64,000 nt of DNA from contig NZ_CAKVAM010000003.1 in NCBI RefSeq assembly GCF_934725225.1, positions 335,114-399,113 on the forward strand. The letters run 5' to 3'. This document shows, in pieces, positions 8,348-15,949 of the stretch. Below the pieces are notes generated by a model. The model was not told the origin of the DNA and ran no database searches. It was given only the letters and a program-made list of their open reading frames with translations. This stretch comes from an uncultured Treponema sp. (lineage in GTDB: Bacteria > Spirochaetota > Spirochaetia > Treponematales > Treponemataceae). The translations under genes and the position numbers were made by a program. Position 1 is the first letter of the stretch. Each line of letters starts with the position of its first letter.

Positions 8348-8605
8348 TTACTCTGCAACTGGAGCAGAAGCATCGCTAGCTTCTGGAGCTTCGCTTTGAA
8401 CAGAACTTGTGTTTTCATTTTCCACAGAGCTAGAATCTTCTTGCAAATGAGCTTCTGATGTTGTCGCACTGTCTAACTGTTCTTGAACAGCAGGTGTAGT
8501 TTCTTGTACAGAAGAGGCTTCTTTTTTAGTTCCCACACAAGAGAACATCATTGCGGCAAATCCAACCATTGATACAGCGATAAAAGTTTTTGTTGTTGTT
8601 TTCAT
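8348..8605 (-). CDS. Small acidic lipoprotein
   Basis: An 85-aa protein. The lipoprotein signal peptide KTFIAVSMVGFAAMMFSC ends in a lipobox cysteine at about residue 23. The mature part is a low-complexity, Ser/Glu-rich acidic tail without recognisable domain. The start is fixed by a GGAGG 5 nt upstream of the ATG at 8605. It follows the fasciclin-like gene by 31 bp and is probably co-transcribed. A spacer-like or surface role is possible; no function is assigned. Confidence 0.7.
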   Translation of the reverse strand: MKTTTKTFIAVSMVGFAAMMFSCVGTKKEASSVQETTPAVQEQLDSATTSEAHLQEDSSSVENENTSSVQSEAPEASDASAPVAE

Positions 8606-8636
8606 ATTTTCCTCCAGATTATTCCAAATCGATTTT

Positions 8637-9203
8637 TTATTTTGCAAGAACTAAAGAAGCTTCTTCGCTAAAGTTGTTTGCAAGGCGAAGAACTGAAACC
8701 TTGTCGTCCGAGCTGTCTGCAAGACTTGCAACTTCAACATTGTTTATAAGAATAGCAGAATCCTTTACTTCAACAGGAAGTGTTTTTCCCGAAAGAGTCT
8801 GAACAGAACTCTTTGTCTCAAGGTTTTCCTTTGTAAGCTTTTCAGGAACTATATAGTCAGAAATATTCTGGACAATTTTTTCTGTATCGGCAATTGCGTC
8901 AATTGGAGCAAGAACTGTAACGCCAGAATCAGAATCAACATCCTTTACTTTGTCTGAAGAATTTTTAAGAATATTGGCGAATACTTTTATTCCATCAACT
9001 TCCTCAATCGACTTTGAGATTTCCTGAGCGGAAAGAGTCTTGTCATCCGCGTTTTCTGAAACAGACTCCTGATTTGCGCTTGCCTCAACGTTCGCATTTG
9101 TGCTAAGCTCGCCGAGTGCCGATGAAGAAGGATTGAATTCCTGCGCAAAAACCGCAGCCGCAACCAATGCCGATACACCCAAAGTTAAAACTGTCTTTTT
9201 CAT
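8637..9203 (-). CDS. Exported fasciclin (FAS1)-like protein
   Basis: A 188-aa protein with a Sec signal peptide (KKTVLTLGVSALVAAAVFA). The C-terminal two thirds match the FAS1/beta-Ig-H3 pattern: GVTVLAPIDAIADTEKIVQN, DYIVPEKL, VQTLSGKTLPVEV, ILINNVEVAS and a final VSVLRLANN. The linker at about residues 25-75 is Asn/Ser/Glu-rich. FAS1 domains mediate adhesion in envelopes or matrices. This one is short for a FAS1 domain (~140 aa usual), so it may be a divergent member. The start at 9203 is chosen because the signal peptide begins there; the frame upstream is open but has no protein-like content. Confidence 0.72.
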   Translation of the reverse strand: MKKTVLTLGVSALVAAAVFAQEFNPSSSALGELSTNANVEASANQESVSENADDKTLSAQEISKSIEEVDGIKVFANILKNSSDKVKDVDSDSGVTVLAPIDAIADTEKIVQNISDYIVPEKLTKENLETKSSVQTLSGKTLPVEVKDSAILINNVEVASLADSSDDKVSVLRLANNFSEEASLVLAK

Positions 9204-9371
9204 AAAATTACCCTTGCCAAAAATCAGACGGATTTTCTGACGGACTTTGACGCACAAGCATCTATTCCGTTCCCCTCTCTGCTTTTGACACTGCCATAGT
9301 AGAATTCGTGTTTCAAGATTTTCTCTCGGAATTGTCAAGATTGTGTGAAGATTTTGAAGAAATGGAAAAAT

Positions 9372-9406
9372 AAAAAAAGCAGCCTCCGTCACAAGACAGA
9401 AGCTGC
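9372..9406 (-). terminator. Intrinsic terminator
   Basis: Minus-strand stem GCAGC..CTGTC / GAC.G..GCTGC followed by seven T. It shares the 18-nt flank CAGAAGCTGCCTGAAAAA with the terminator at 20862-20888, so it is a repeated terminator cassette. It may end aldo/keto reductase transcripts or attenuate the fasciclin-like gene. Confidence 0.6.
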
Positions 9407-9475
9407 CTGAAAAATCGAATCCGTGTGAGCAAACTCCTCAACACGCAACCAATCCCACCACAAAAATAACTTAGG

Positions 9476-9720
9476 GCATGGAAGCCCGAAGTTCCAAAAT
9501 GCGGGTTGAGCGTGTCGAAACCACATTTTGGAATGAGCGTGAGCGAAGGCTGGAACGCCAGACGGCGGCGGGTGGAATGTAACGAAGTGAAATGCAACCG
9601 CCGCCGGAAGCTCTGCAAACCTAACGGTTTGCTACCGAGTTTTCTTACGAAAACTCGCACAACAATCGGAACATCGCACAGATTCTTTGTGCTCCATGCA
9701 GCACAATTCATAACACGCAA
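9476..9720. repeat. Gene-free region with nested GC-rich inverted repeats
   Basis: Between 9407 and 9898 there is no credible gene. Several nested hairpins are seen, such as CCAAAATG..CATTTTGG and CGAGTTTTCTTACGAAAACTCG, and pieces related to other GC-rich repeats in the window (TGAGCGTGTCGAAA, GAACGCCAGACGG). Confidence 0.5.
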
Positions 9721-9773
9721 CCACTACGACTGGACACTCAAAAAACTTGAATTTTAAAGCAGCCTTGCGCGAG

Positions 9774-9841
9774 CGTTCCACACACAGCGGAACGAGCTTT
9801 CCATACACCATGGAACGGACGTTCCACAGGCAATGGAACGC
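9774..9841. repeat. Three tandem 23-bp hairpin repeats
   Basis: Three 21-bp dyads with arms CGTTCCA/TGGAACG (some degenerate) start 23 bp apart. They are a different class from the 41-bp arrays: shorter period, longer arms and a 9-bp loop. They lie 58 bp beyond the aldo/keto reductase stop. Confidence 0.7.
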
Positions 9842-9898
9842 CCGTTATACATTTAGTCGCCGCATCTCATGCAACGTTTAAACTTGCCCACGCCTTCC

Positions 9899-10762
9899 CT
9901 ACCCGTGGATTTTCCAGCCGTTTATCATTTTTACAAACGCAGGGTCGTGGTGGTTCACGATTTCGCTGTGTCCGATGTCGAGCGCGGCGATTTTTTTCAT
10001 GTCGTCCGAAGAAAGCTCAAAATCCCACACGTTGAAATTCTCCACAATTCGCTCCTTGTGAACGGACTTTGGAATCACGACAACTCCGCGCTGAATGTTC
10101 CACCGCAAAATCACCTGCGCTGCAGTTTTTCCGTGGCTAGTGGCAATTTCCGCCAAAACTGGATTCTTGAAAATCTCGTGCTTTCCTTCCGCAAAAGGTC
10201 CCCACGCCTCTGGCACAACGCCGTAATTCTTCATGTTTTCAAGCGCGCCAGGCTGCTGGAAGAACGGATGAAGCTCCACCTGATTCACCGCCGGAATCAC
10301 GTCAAAGTTCTCGCAAAGGTCAGCGAGCCGGTCGGGATACATATTGCTCACGCCGACTGCGCGGATTTTTCCTTCCTTATACAATTCAATCATCGCGCGG
10401 TAAGAGCCGTAATAGTCGCCGAACGGCTGATGAAAAAGATAAAGGTCAAGATATTCAAGCCCAAGTTTTTTGAGCGAAACTGCAAACGCCTTTTTCGCGT
10501 TCTCGTAGCCAAAATCCTGAACCCACAGCTTCGTCGTAACAAAAAGTTCCTCGCGCTTCACAATTCCGTCAGAAACCGCACGGGCAATCGCACGTCCAAC
10601 CGACTCCTCGTTCTGATAAGCCGCCGCCGTGTCAATCAGCCGGTAGCCCGCGCAAATCGCGTCATAAACCGCCTGCTCCGTAACATTTTCGTCCGGCACC
10701 TGAAACACGCCGAAACCAAGCATTGGCATTTTTACGCCGTTGTTCAACTTTACGTAGTCCAT
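9899..10762 (-). CDS. Aldo/keto reductase (2,5-diketo-gluconate reductase type)
   Basis: A 287-aa NADPH-dependent reductase. AKR landmarks: start VKLNNGVKMPMLGFGVFQVP, catalytic Asp and Tyr in YRLIDTAAAYQNEESVGRAI, Lys in LFVTTKLWVQDFGYENA, His in DLYLFHQPFGD, and the C-terminal cofactor loop VVIPKSVHKERIVEN. It is cytoplasmic, without signal peptide. The start at 10762 has GGAGG 5 nt upstream. The regulon-type promoter is about 230 bp upstream, separated by the 5' remnant of another AKR gene at 10777-10872. It reduces aldehydes or ketones; the substrate is unknown. Confidence 0.93.
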   Translation of the reverse strand: MDYVKLNNGVKMPMLGFGVFQVPDENVTEQAVYDAICAGYRLIDTAAAYQNEESVGRAIARAVSDGIVKREELFVTTKLWVQDFGYENAKKAFAVSLKKLGLEYLDLYLFHQPFGDYYGSYRAMIELYKEGKIRAVGVSNMYPDRLADLCENFDVIPAVNQVELHPFFQQPGALENMKNYGVVPEAWGPFAEGKHEIFKNPVLAEIATSHGKTAAQVILRWNIQRGVVVIPKSVHKERIVENFNVWDFELSSDDMKKIAALDIGHSEIVNHHDPAFVKMINGWKIHG

Positions 10763-10776
10763 ACAAGCCTCCATAT

Positions 10777-10872
10777 TTATATATTTGCGCGAGTTTCAGT
10801 TTTCTGAAACTCGTTAAGTGAGCAAAGCGAACGACGCATTTTTACGCCATTGTTCAATGTAACAAAATCCAT
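10777..10872 (-). pseudogene. 5' remnant of a second aldo/keto reductase gene
   Basis: Encodes MDFVTLNNGVKM, almost the same as the intact neighbour's MDYVKLNNGVKM, with its own GAGG Shine-Dalgarno. It then runs into unrelated repeat sequence and stops after 31 codons. It keeps the regulon promoter, so the intact gene is now read from behind a truncated copy. Confidence 0.75.
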
Positions 10873-10983
10873 ATTTCCTCCAAAATTAAAAATTTCTTGT
10901 CGCAACCTGCGGTTGCTTACCGAGTTTGCAAAAAGCAAACTCGCATAACTCTTAGATTATGTAGCAAATATAATTCTCCACAG

Positions 10984-11033
10984 AAAAAATGTACAATACA
11001 ACTTTCTTTTGCTCGGTATCAGTTTTGTTTATA
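10984..11033 (-). promoter_or_regulatory. Regulon promoter/operator, copy 1
   Basis: Minus strand: an imperfect ATAA-N7-TTAT type dyad (11016-11033) followed by AAAAGAAAGTTGTATTGTACA, with the -10 region in the TTGTATT stretch. It is the most diverged of seven related elements. It drives the aldo/keto reductase region. Confidence 0.6.
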
Positions 11034-11054
11034 GCTGGTATTTTTTTTATTCGT

Positions 11055-11759
11055 CTATAATGCTGCAACATTCGCTTCCGCGATCCGCATTGTCTTGTAT
11101 TCCATTCCGTCGGGCGAGACCGCATCGCGCAGCTTGAGTGTGCCGCTTATTGTGATTTTCTGGCCTGGTTCAATGCCGGGAACTTTTGCGCTTTCAAATT
11201 CGAGCCCCTGCGCGCAGCACGCAAGAACGTCTGTTATTATGCAGTAGTCGTGCCGTCCGTAAGGCTCATTGTCGTAAAAAGTTTCAAAAGTTCCAGTCAT
11301 TCGGATTGTTTTTCCCTCGTATTTTTCAGGCTCCACAACAAGCTGGAAAATAAACGCATAAGCAAGGTCGGCGTTCATTTTTGAAAGGTCAAGCTCAACG
11401 TCAGTTTTGGGCGCGGAGATTTCCTCAAAGCTGCTTCCGTAATAGTCGTAGGTTGATGAAGAGGAAGTTTGAGCTGAGCCGCTGGAATTTTGCTCTTCTC
11501 CGTTTGAATAAGATGAATCAGTGCTTTGCGATGAATCATTTTCCGTGCCGCTGCCGTAGCTGTAGTAATTGTCATAATTGCCGGAACTGGCATTCTGCTG
11601 CCGGTTGTCAGAGGATGATTCTTCCTTAATTTTTTCTTCTATTATATTAGCAACTTTGTTCTGTTTTGGAACTCCGCCTGCGCTGTAGGATTTTTTCGCC
11701 GAGCATGACAAAACGGCAAGCAAAATCAAAATCAAAGCGGCAGTCTGAATCTTTTTCAT
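11055..11759 (-). CDS. Lipoprotein with OB-fold-like domain in the zinc operon
   Basis: A 234-aa protein. The lipobox is at LLAVLSC near residue 19. A long Ser/Tyr/Asn-rich linker (about 25-115) precedes a C-terminal domain of ~115 residues with YEGKTIRMTGTFETFYDN, YCIITDVLACCAQGLEFE and PGQKITISGTLKLRD. That is a nucleic-acid-binding-like OB pattern with a CC pair, resembling the domain of YcgQ/DUF1980-type zinc-associated proteins. Its ATG overlaps the znuB stop (ATGA), so it is the last gene of the zinc operon. A metal-binding envelope role is inferred. Confidence 0.72.
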   Translation of the reverse strand: MKKIQTAALILILLAVLSCSAKKSYSAGGVPKQNKVANIIEEKIKEESSSDNRQQNASSGNYDNYYSYGSGTENDSSQSTDSSYSNGEEQNSSGSAQTSSSSTYDYYGSSFEEISAPKTDVELDLSKMNADLAYAFIFQLVVEPEKYEGKTIRMTGTFETFYDNEPYGRHDYCIITDVLACCAQGLEFESAKVPGIEPGQKITISGTLKLRDAVSPDGMEYKTMRIAEANVAAL

Positions 11760-12592
11760 AAAAACCTCCCGGCAACGCAATGCAGAACAAAAATCATTAT
11801 GTCGATTATCACGATTGTGGCTCCAACCGGCGTTGAAAGAACAATCGAAATCATAATTCCCAGGAACGACGAGAAAGCTCCAAGCGCGGCGGAATAAATC
11901 ACTGTGGACTTGAAGCTTTTCATAACGCGCATTGAGCTTAAAGGCGGAAAAACAAGAATCGCCGTTATCAGAAGCGAGCCTACAAGATTCATCGCAAGCA
12001 CAATCACAACGGCTGTAATCACGGCAATTAAAATGTCGTAGGCTGGCGCAAATTTGTCTTCCGTGCGCAAAAAGTCCGGGTCAAAAGTCGCTGAAAAAAT
12101 TCTGTTGTAGAAAAAGACGAACGCGGCAATCGTAACGCAGGAAATGAGGACTGAGACTGCGACCTTGCCTTTTGTGAGCGTGAGAATCGAGGTTGAGCCG
12201 AAAAGCGTTGTGCAGACATCGCCTGAGACATTCGCCGAAGTTGAAAATACGTTCATCACAAGATAGCCGAACGCAAGCGCGCCCACGGAAATCATCGCAA
12301 TCAGCGAGTCAGACTGCACTTTCCTTTTTTTGTCCATACAAAGAAGAAAAATCGCGCAAAGAACCGTAACCGGAATTGTAAAAAGGCTGTCGCTCACAAG
12401 CTTCATAGTAACGGCAACCGCATACGCTCCGAACGCGGCGTGCGAAAGTCCGTCTCCAATAAGCGAGTAGCGGCGAAGGACAAGAACAGTTCCCAGAAGC
12501 GACGCGCACAAAGAAACCAGAACGCCGACAATCAGCGCATAGCGAACAAACGAAAATGAAAGGTAATAAGAAAGTTTTTCAAGAATTTCCAT
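11756..12592 (-). CDS. znuB: Zinc ABC transporter permease
   Basis: A 278-aa integral membrane protein of the ABC-3 family with 7-8 hydrophobic segments. Family signatures: ALIVGVLVSLCASLLGTVLV at the N-terminus, RRYSLIGDGLSHAAFGAYAV (the cytoplasmic contact with the ATPase) and LLITAILVFPPLSSMRVMKS. It moves Zn2+ (possibly Mn2+) delivered by the ZnuA-type protein. It is 25 bp after znuC and overlaps the following lipoprotein gene by 4 bp. Its place in a Zur-led operon supports zinc. Confidence 0.93.
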   Translation of the reverse strand: MEILEKLSYYLSFSFVRYALIVGVLVSLCASLLGTVLVLRRYSLIGDGLSHAAFGAYAVAVTMKLVSDSLFTIPVTVLCAIFLLCMDKKRKVQSDSLIAMISVGALAFGYLVMNVFSTSANVSGDVCTTLFGSTSILTLTKGKVAVSVLISCVTIAAFVFFYNRIFSATFDPDFLRTEDKFAPAYDILIAVITAVVIVLAMNLVGSLLITAILVFPPLSSMRVMKSFKSTVIYSAALGAFSSFLGIMISIVLSTPVGATIVIIDIMIFVLHCVAGRFL

Positions 12593-12617
12593 CGAAGTCT
12601 CCAGTATTTCCAGTTTT

Positions 12618-13316
12618 TCAGCCGCGTTTTATGTCTGCTTTTTTAGACGATGAGTTTTTGCAAAAATCCACGCGGCTTTCAAACTGAACTTTTCCGCCTC
12701 TGAACGAAAGAATGTGCGATGCGTAATCAAGGCAGTCCAAATCGTGGCTCACCATTACAACGGAAAGCCCTTCATTGTTGAGCTTTTCCAAGATGGCGTA
12801 GAATTCCTTTGCGGCGGCAGGGTCAAGCGCAGAAACAGGCTCGTCAAGAAAAATCAGTTTTTTTGCGGCGCACAATGCTCGCGCAAGAAGAGTTCTCTGC
12901 TGCTGTCCGCCTGAAAGTTCCGTAAAACGCCTATGCGAAAGGGAAGCGATTCCGACTTTTTCCATCTGCTCGTCCGCAATCAGTTTCTGCGCTTTTCCGT
13001 AAAAAGGCCGGTTTTTAAACTGCCCGAGCGTTCCAGAAAGCACAATCTCGCGTACGGAAGCCGGAAAATCTGCGCTAACAGAAAGTTTCTGCGGAAGATA
13101 GCCGGTCTCGTTTTTGCAAAGTCCGTCTCCGAACAAAAATTCTCCGCTGATTTTTTTCTGAAGCCCAACAAGCGTTCTCATAAGGGTTGTTTTTCCGCTT
13201 CCGTTTTCGCCAAGAATGCAAACGTAGCTTCCTTTTTCCACTGTAAAACTCACCGGCGGCGAAACTGCCTTTCCGTCATATCCGACCACAAGATTCTCGC
13301 AAGAAATGTACGCCAT
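12618..13316 (-). CDS. znuC: Zinc ABC transporter ATP-binding protein
   Basis: A 232-aa ATPase. Walker A GENGSGKTTLM near residue 36, Q-loop GYLPQKLS, signature LSGGQQQRTLLARAL and Walker B KLIFLDEPVSALD, then the H-loop VMVSHD. It energises the ZnuB permease. It follows the VanY lipoprotein gene by 10 bp and precedes znuB by 25 bp, all in one minus-strand operon under Zur. Confidence 0.94.
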   Translation of the reverse strand: MAYISCENLVVGYDGKAVSPPVSFTVEKGSYVCILGENGSGKTTLMRTLVGLQKKISGEFLFGDGLCKNETGYLPQKLSVSADFPASVREIVLSGTLGQFKNRPFYGKAQKLIADEQMEKVGIASLSHRRFTELSGGQQQRTLLARALCAAKKLIFLDEPVSALDPAAAKEFYAILEKLNNEGLSVVMVSHDLDCLDYASHILSFRGGKVQFESRVDFCKNSSSKKADIKRG

Positions 13317-13326
13317 TTTTTTCTCC

Positions 13327-14154
13327 TCAGCAGTTTTTCCATAAGTCTATAAATTCAAGCATGAACTGCTGGATTCCGCCGAACCATTTCTGCTGAAAAC
13401 GGCAGGCGTTTTTTCCTATGTAGCGGAAGTGCCAGCATTCCCAGCGGTAGCCGGTAACATCTTCATAGCCTTTTGGAAACGAAAGAGACCAGCCATAATC
13501 TGCGGCGTTTTTATAGACCCATTGCCCCATTTGAGTCTTGTCAAAGTCATCAGAAATCGAGCCGAAATCAACCGCCGTTCCAAGCTGATGCTGGCTTGTT
13601 CCAGGGCGCGCGCTTTCGCGTTCAGCTTGTTCAAGTCCGTCCGCGCTTACGTAGTGGTTAAAAAGATTTTCCTGGTAAGAATAAGAGCGGTAGGCGGAGC
13701 TTACCAAAAGCCTGATTCCGTCATTTAACGCCGCCTGCGCCATTTCATTCAAAGCGGTATAAGCTTCCGGGCGGATTTTCATTCCGGCTTTGTTCAGGTC
13801 AAAGAGGCTGTTCTTTTCCAAAGAAACCAAGTCTTTCGGCACGTAGGAGGAAGGCACGGCGTGGTTTTTGTCAATTAAAAAGAAAAGGCTTTTGCCGTCC
13901 GCACGGAATGTCTTTTCCTCCTCAAGAATCTCGTGAAGGTCTTTTAAAAATTCCGCCTTGTTTTCTTCTGTAACACAAATGGCTTCTTTTGCTCTGCCTG
14001 ACATTTTCTGAAAAACTCTGTCGAACTTTTCTTCTTCCGCAGATGAAATTTTTGCAGCCGGTTTAAAAGGCTGTGCATAAGATTTTTTCGCGCAGCCTGC
14101 AAGACAAAAAATTCCTGCAACCGCAAAAATCTCAAAAAGTGTTTTTTTAGTCAT
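13327..14154 (-). CDS. D-Ala-D-Ala carboxypeptidase, VanY/LAS type, lipoprotein
   Basis: A 275-aa lipoprotein (lipobox GIFCLAGC). The C-terminal peptidase domain has the LAS metal-site motifs: SSAYRSYSYQ, GTSQHQLGTAVDFG (His and Asp zinc ligands) and YRWECWHFRYIG (the catalytic Glu and the zinc His). It trims the terminal D-Ala from peptidoglycan stems at the outer face of the membrane. The start at 14154 is favoured by GAGG 6 nt upstream. It is a zinc enzyme inside the zinc operon, between the znuA- and znuC-type genes. That suggests it is made when zinc is short, perhaps as a replacement isozyme. Confidence 0.9.
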   Translation of the reverse strand: MTKKTLFEIFAVAGIFCLAGCAKKSYAQPFKPAAKISSAEEEKFDRVFQKMSGRAKEAICVTEENKAEFLKDLHEILEEEKTFRADGKSLFFLIDKNHAVPSSYVPKDLVSLEKNSLFDLNKAGMKIRPEAYTALNEMAQAALNDGIRLLVSSAYRSYSYQENLFNHYVSADGLEQAERESARPGTSQHQLGTAVDFGSISDDFDKTQMGQWVYKNAADYGWSLSFPKGYEDVTGYRWECWHFRYIGKNACRFQQKWFGGIQQFMLEFIDLWKNC

Positions 14155-14221
14155 AAGAAACCTCATTTTTAGACAAAAAATTTCAAGAAAAAGGAGGCGC
14201 AGGTTTTATTTTACGAAACCG

Positions 14222-14352
14222 ACGCAAAAAGTTGCAGCGGTCATTTCGACAGGCTCAATGGCCGGACGAACTCAATGACCACCGCAACCAAATTTTTACA
14301 AGAAAACTCGTCAGCAAACCGTCAGGTTTGCCGTGCTTCTATCCCTAAGCTG
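14222..14352. repeat. GC-rich repeat segment inside the zinc operon
   Basis: Inverted motif GGTCATTTCGACAGGCTCAATGG..., a CCTGAC/GTCAGG-type hairpin and an ATCCCTAAGC end related to the ATCCCTAACGC end of other copies. It separates znuA-zinT from vanY by about 200 bp. No gene is seen. Confidence 0.5.
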
Positions 14353-15912
14353 TTAGTTCAAGGCTTCTTTCAGAACGGAAAGGTTTTCTGTCATTGTGCC
14401 AAGATAGTTTTTTCCGCCCTTTATGTCCTTCTGGTTCACAGACTGCAATGAGTCCATCTTCAGAACTTTCTGGTTCTTTTTTGATGTGTTCTGAATTACA
14501 GTGCGCGCGATTTTTCCGTTTGAATTTTCGATTGTAAGAACGCTTCCAAGCCCAAGCTCGTCAACCTTCTTTGCAAGGAAAATCACAGTCTCAAAGCTGG
14601 CCTCGCTTTCCGCACTGCATCCGACAAAAGCCGCATAATATTTAAGGCCGTAGTCGTCAGCAAGATAGCGGAACGGGAATCTGTCGCCAAAAAGAATTGT
14701 CTTGAACTTTGAGGAAGCTACAGTTTCAGAATATTTTTTGTCCAAAGCGTTGAGTTTTTCAACATAGTTCTTTGCGTTAGCCGCGTAAACAGAAGCGTTT
14801 TCCGGGTCGAGCTTTTCAATCTGGGAAGCAATCGCGTTTGTCAAAACTTCTGCATTCTTGACAGAAAGCCAGACGTGCTCGTCGTATTCAACCTCGTCAT
14901 GCTCGTGATGATGGCCGTGCTCGTCTCCGTCCTCATCGTGGCTGTGTCCGTGTCCTGCCAAATGCTCGCAGATTTCCTCGCCGCTCATGCTTGCAGGGAA
15001 GAATGTCGGGAAAGAATTTTCCGGGTCAACAATCGCGTCAAAGCTCTCGTTGCTCATTCTGATGTGGAAATGCTCCGCAGCTGCTGGCTCAATCATGTGG
15101 TCGTTGAATTCAATGAAAAGCGGCGCGTCTGACTTCTTGTTTTTTGCGACAAAACGGTACATTGCGGCCTTTGTTCCTGTTGACCAGTTCTGAATGTAAA
15201 ATCCGACATTTTTGTACTTTGAGCTTACTTTTCTTCCGTCAGCATAGGTGAATTCGATTTTGTCTTTCTTTATGCTGATTTTTGAGATGTCAGTTTTGTA
15301 TCCTTTCTGATAGTAAGCCTTGTATTCTTCGGCTGTCATTTTTCCGGATTCAGCCTTTTCCTCAAAAGCCTCGTCCAGTGTTCCGTCAAGCGCAAGAGGA
15401 TAAGCCGACTGCCATTCGCCTGCCCAGTCAGAAAGATTTCTGCTTTTAACCTCGATGTCCTCAAAAGTTGAGACCTCCTTGCCGTGGTCGTGGGGATGGC
15501 CTTCTTCGCCGTGGTTATGTTCAGTTTCCTGCATTCCTTCCACAACTTCCTCTTCCTTTACGCGCTCGCCAAGAACTTCCATCATGTTGATTGGAACAAG
15601 ATTCTTGTTCTTCGCTTCCTTTAGAACTCCGCTAACCCAGCCGTCGCTCTCGCCGCCAACGTAGATGAACATATCGCTTGCGGAAATTTTCGCGATGTCG
15701 GAAAAACTCGGCTGGAACGAATGAAGGTCAGTCCCCTTGTCAAGAAGAAGCGTAAGGTCAAAGTCTTTCGCCTTGTCTCCAAGAATCTCGCGGCACCAGT
15801 CGTACTGCGGAAAAGTCGTGCAGACAATTGATTTTTTTTCTGCAGAAAACGCGCCTGCCGTTCCAAAGGCAAACATCGCTCCTAAAGCCAAAAATTTCGT
15901 TATCTTTTTCAT
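14353..15912 (-). CDS. znuA: Zinc-binding ABC transporter substrate protein with embedded ZinT domain
   Basis: A 519-aa exported protein (signal KFLALGAMFAFGTAGAFSA). Residues ~25-105 are the first ZnuA lobe (TTFPQYDWCREILGD, DLHSFQPSFSDIAKI). His-rich HNHGEEGHPHDHGK follows. Residues ~125-300 are a full ZinT/YodA domain (WAGEWQSAYPLALDGTLDE, FIEFNDHMIEPAAAEHFHIR, FPTFFPASMSGEEICEHL). A second His/Asp-rich run precedes DEHVWLSVKNAEVL and the rest of the ZnuA fold. ZinT is thus inserted where ZnuA proteins carry their His-rich loop; in AdcA-type proteins it is fused at the C-terminus. The start at 15912 is set by GGAGA and the signal peptide. Confidence 0.92.
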   Translation of the reverse strand: MKKITKFLALGAMFAFGTAGAFSAEKKSIVCTTFPQYDWCREILGDKAKDFDLTLLLDKGTDLHSFQPSFSDIAKISASDMFIYVGGESDGWVSGVLKEAKNKNLVPINMMEVLGERVKEEEVVEGMQETEHNHGEEGHPHDHGKEVSTFEDIEVKSRNLSDWAGEWQSAYPLALDGTLDEAFEEKAESGKMTAEEYKAYYQKGYKTDISKISIKKDKIEFTYADGRKVSSKYKNVGFYIQNWSTGTKAAMYRFVAKNKKSDAPLFIEFNDHMIEPAAAEHFHIRMSNESFDAIVDPENSFPTFFPASMSGEEICEHLAGHGHSHDEDGDEHGHHHEHDEVEYDEHVWLSVKNAEVLTNAIASQIEKLDPENASVYAANAKNYVEKLNALDKKYSETVASSKFKTILFGDRFPFRYLADDYGLKYYAAFVGCSAESEASFETVIFLAKKVDELGLGSVLTIENSNGKIARTVIQNTSKKNQKVLKMDSLQSVNQKDIKGGKNYLGTMTENLSVLKEALN

Positions 15913-15949
15913 TTTTTTTCTCCAATAAAATCCAAAATATTTTGCAAGA

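Noticed and set aside
9204..9392. N-terminal extension of the fasciclin-like protein
   Set aside because: The signal peptide begins at the Met at 9203; the upstream frame overlaps a terminator and is not protein-like.
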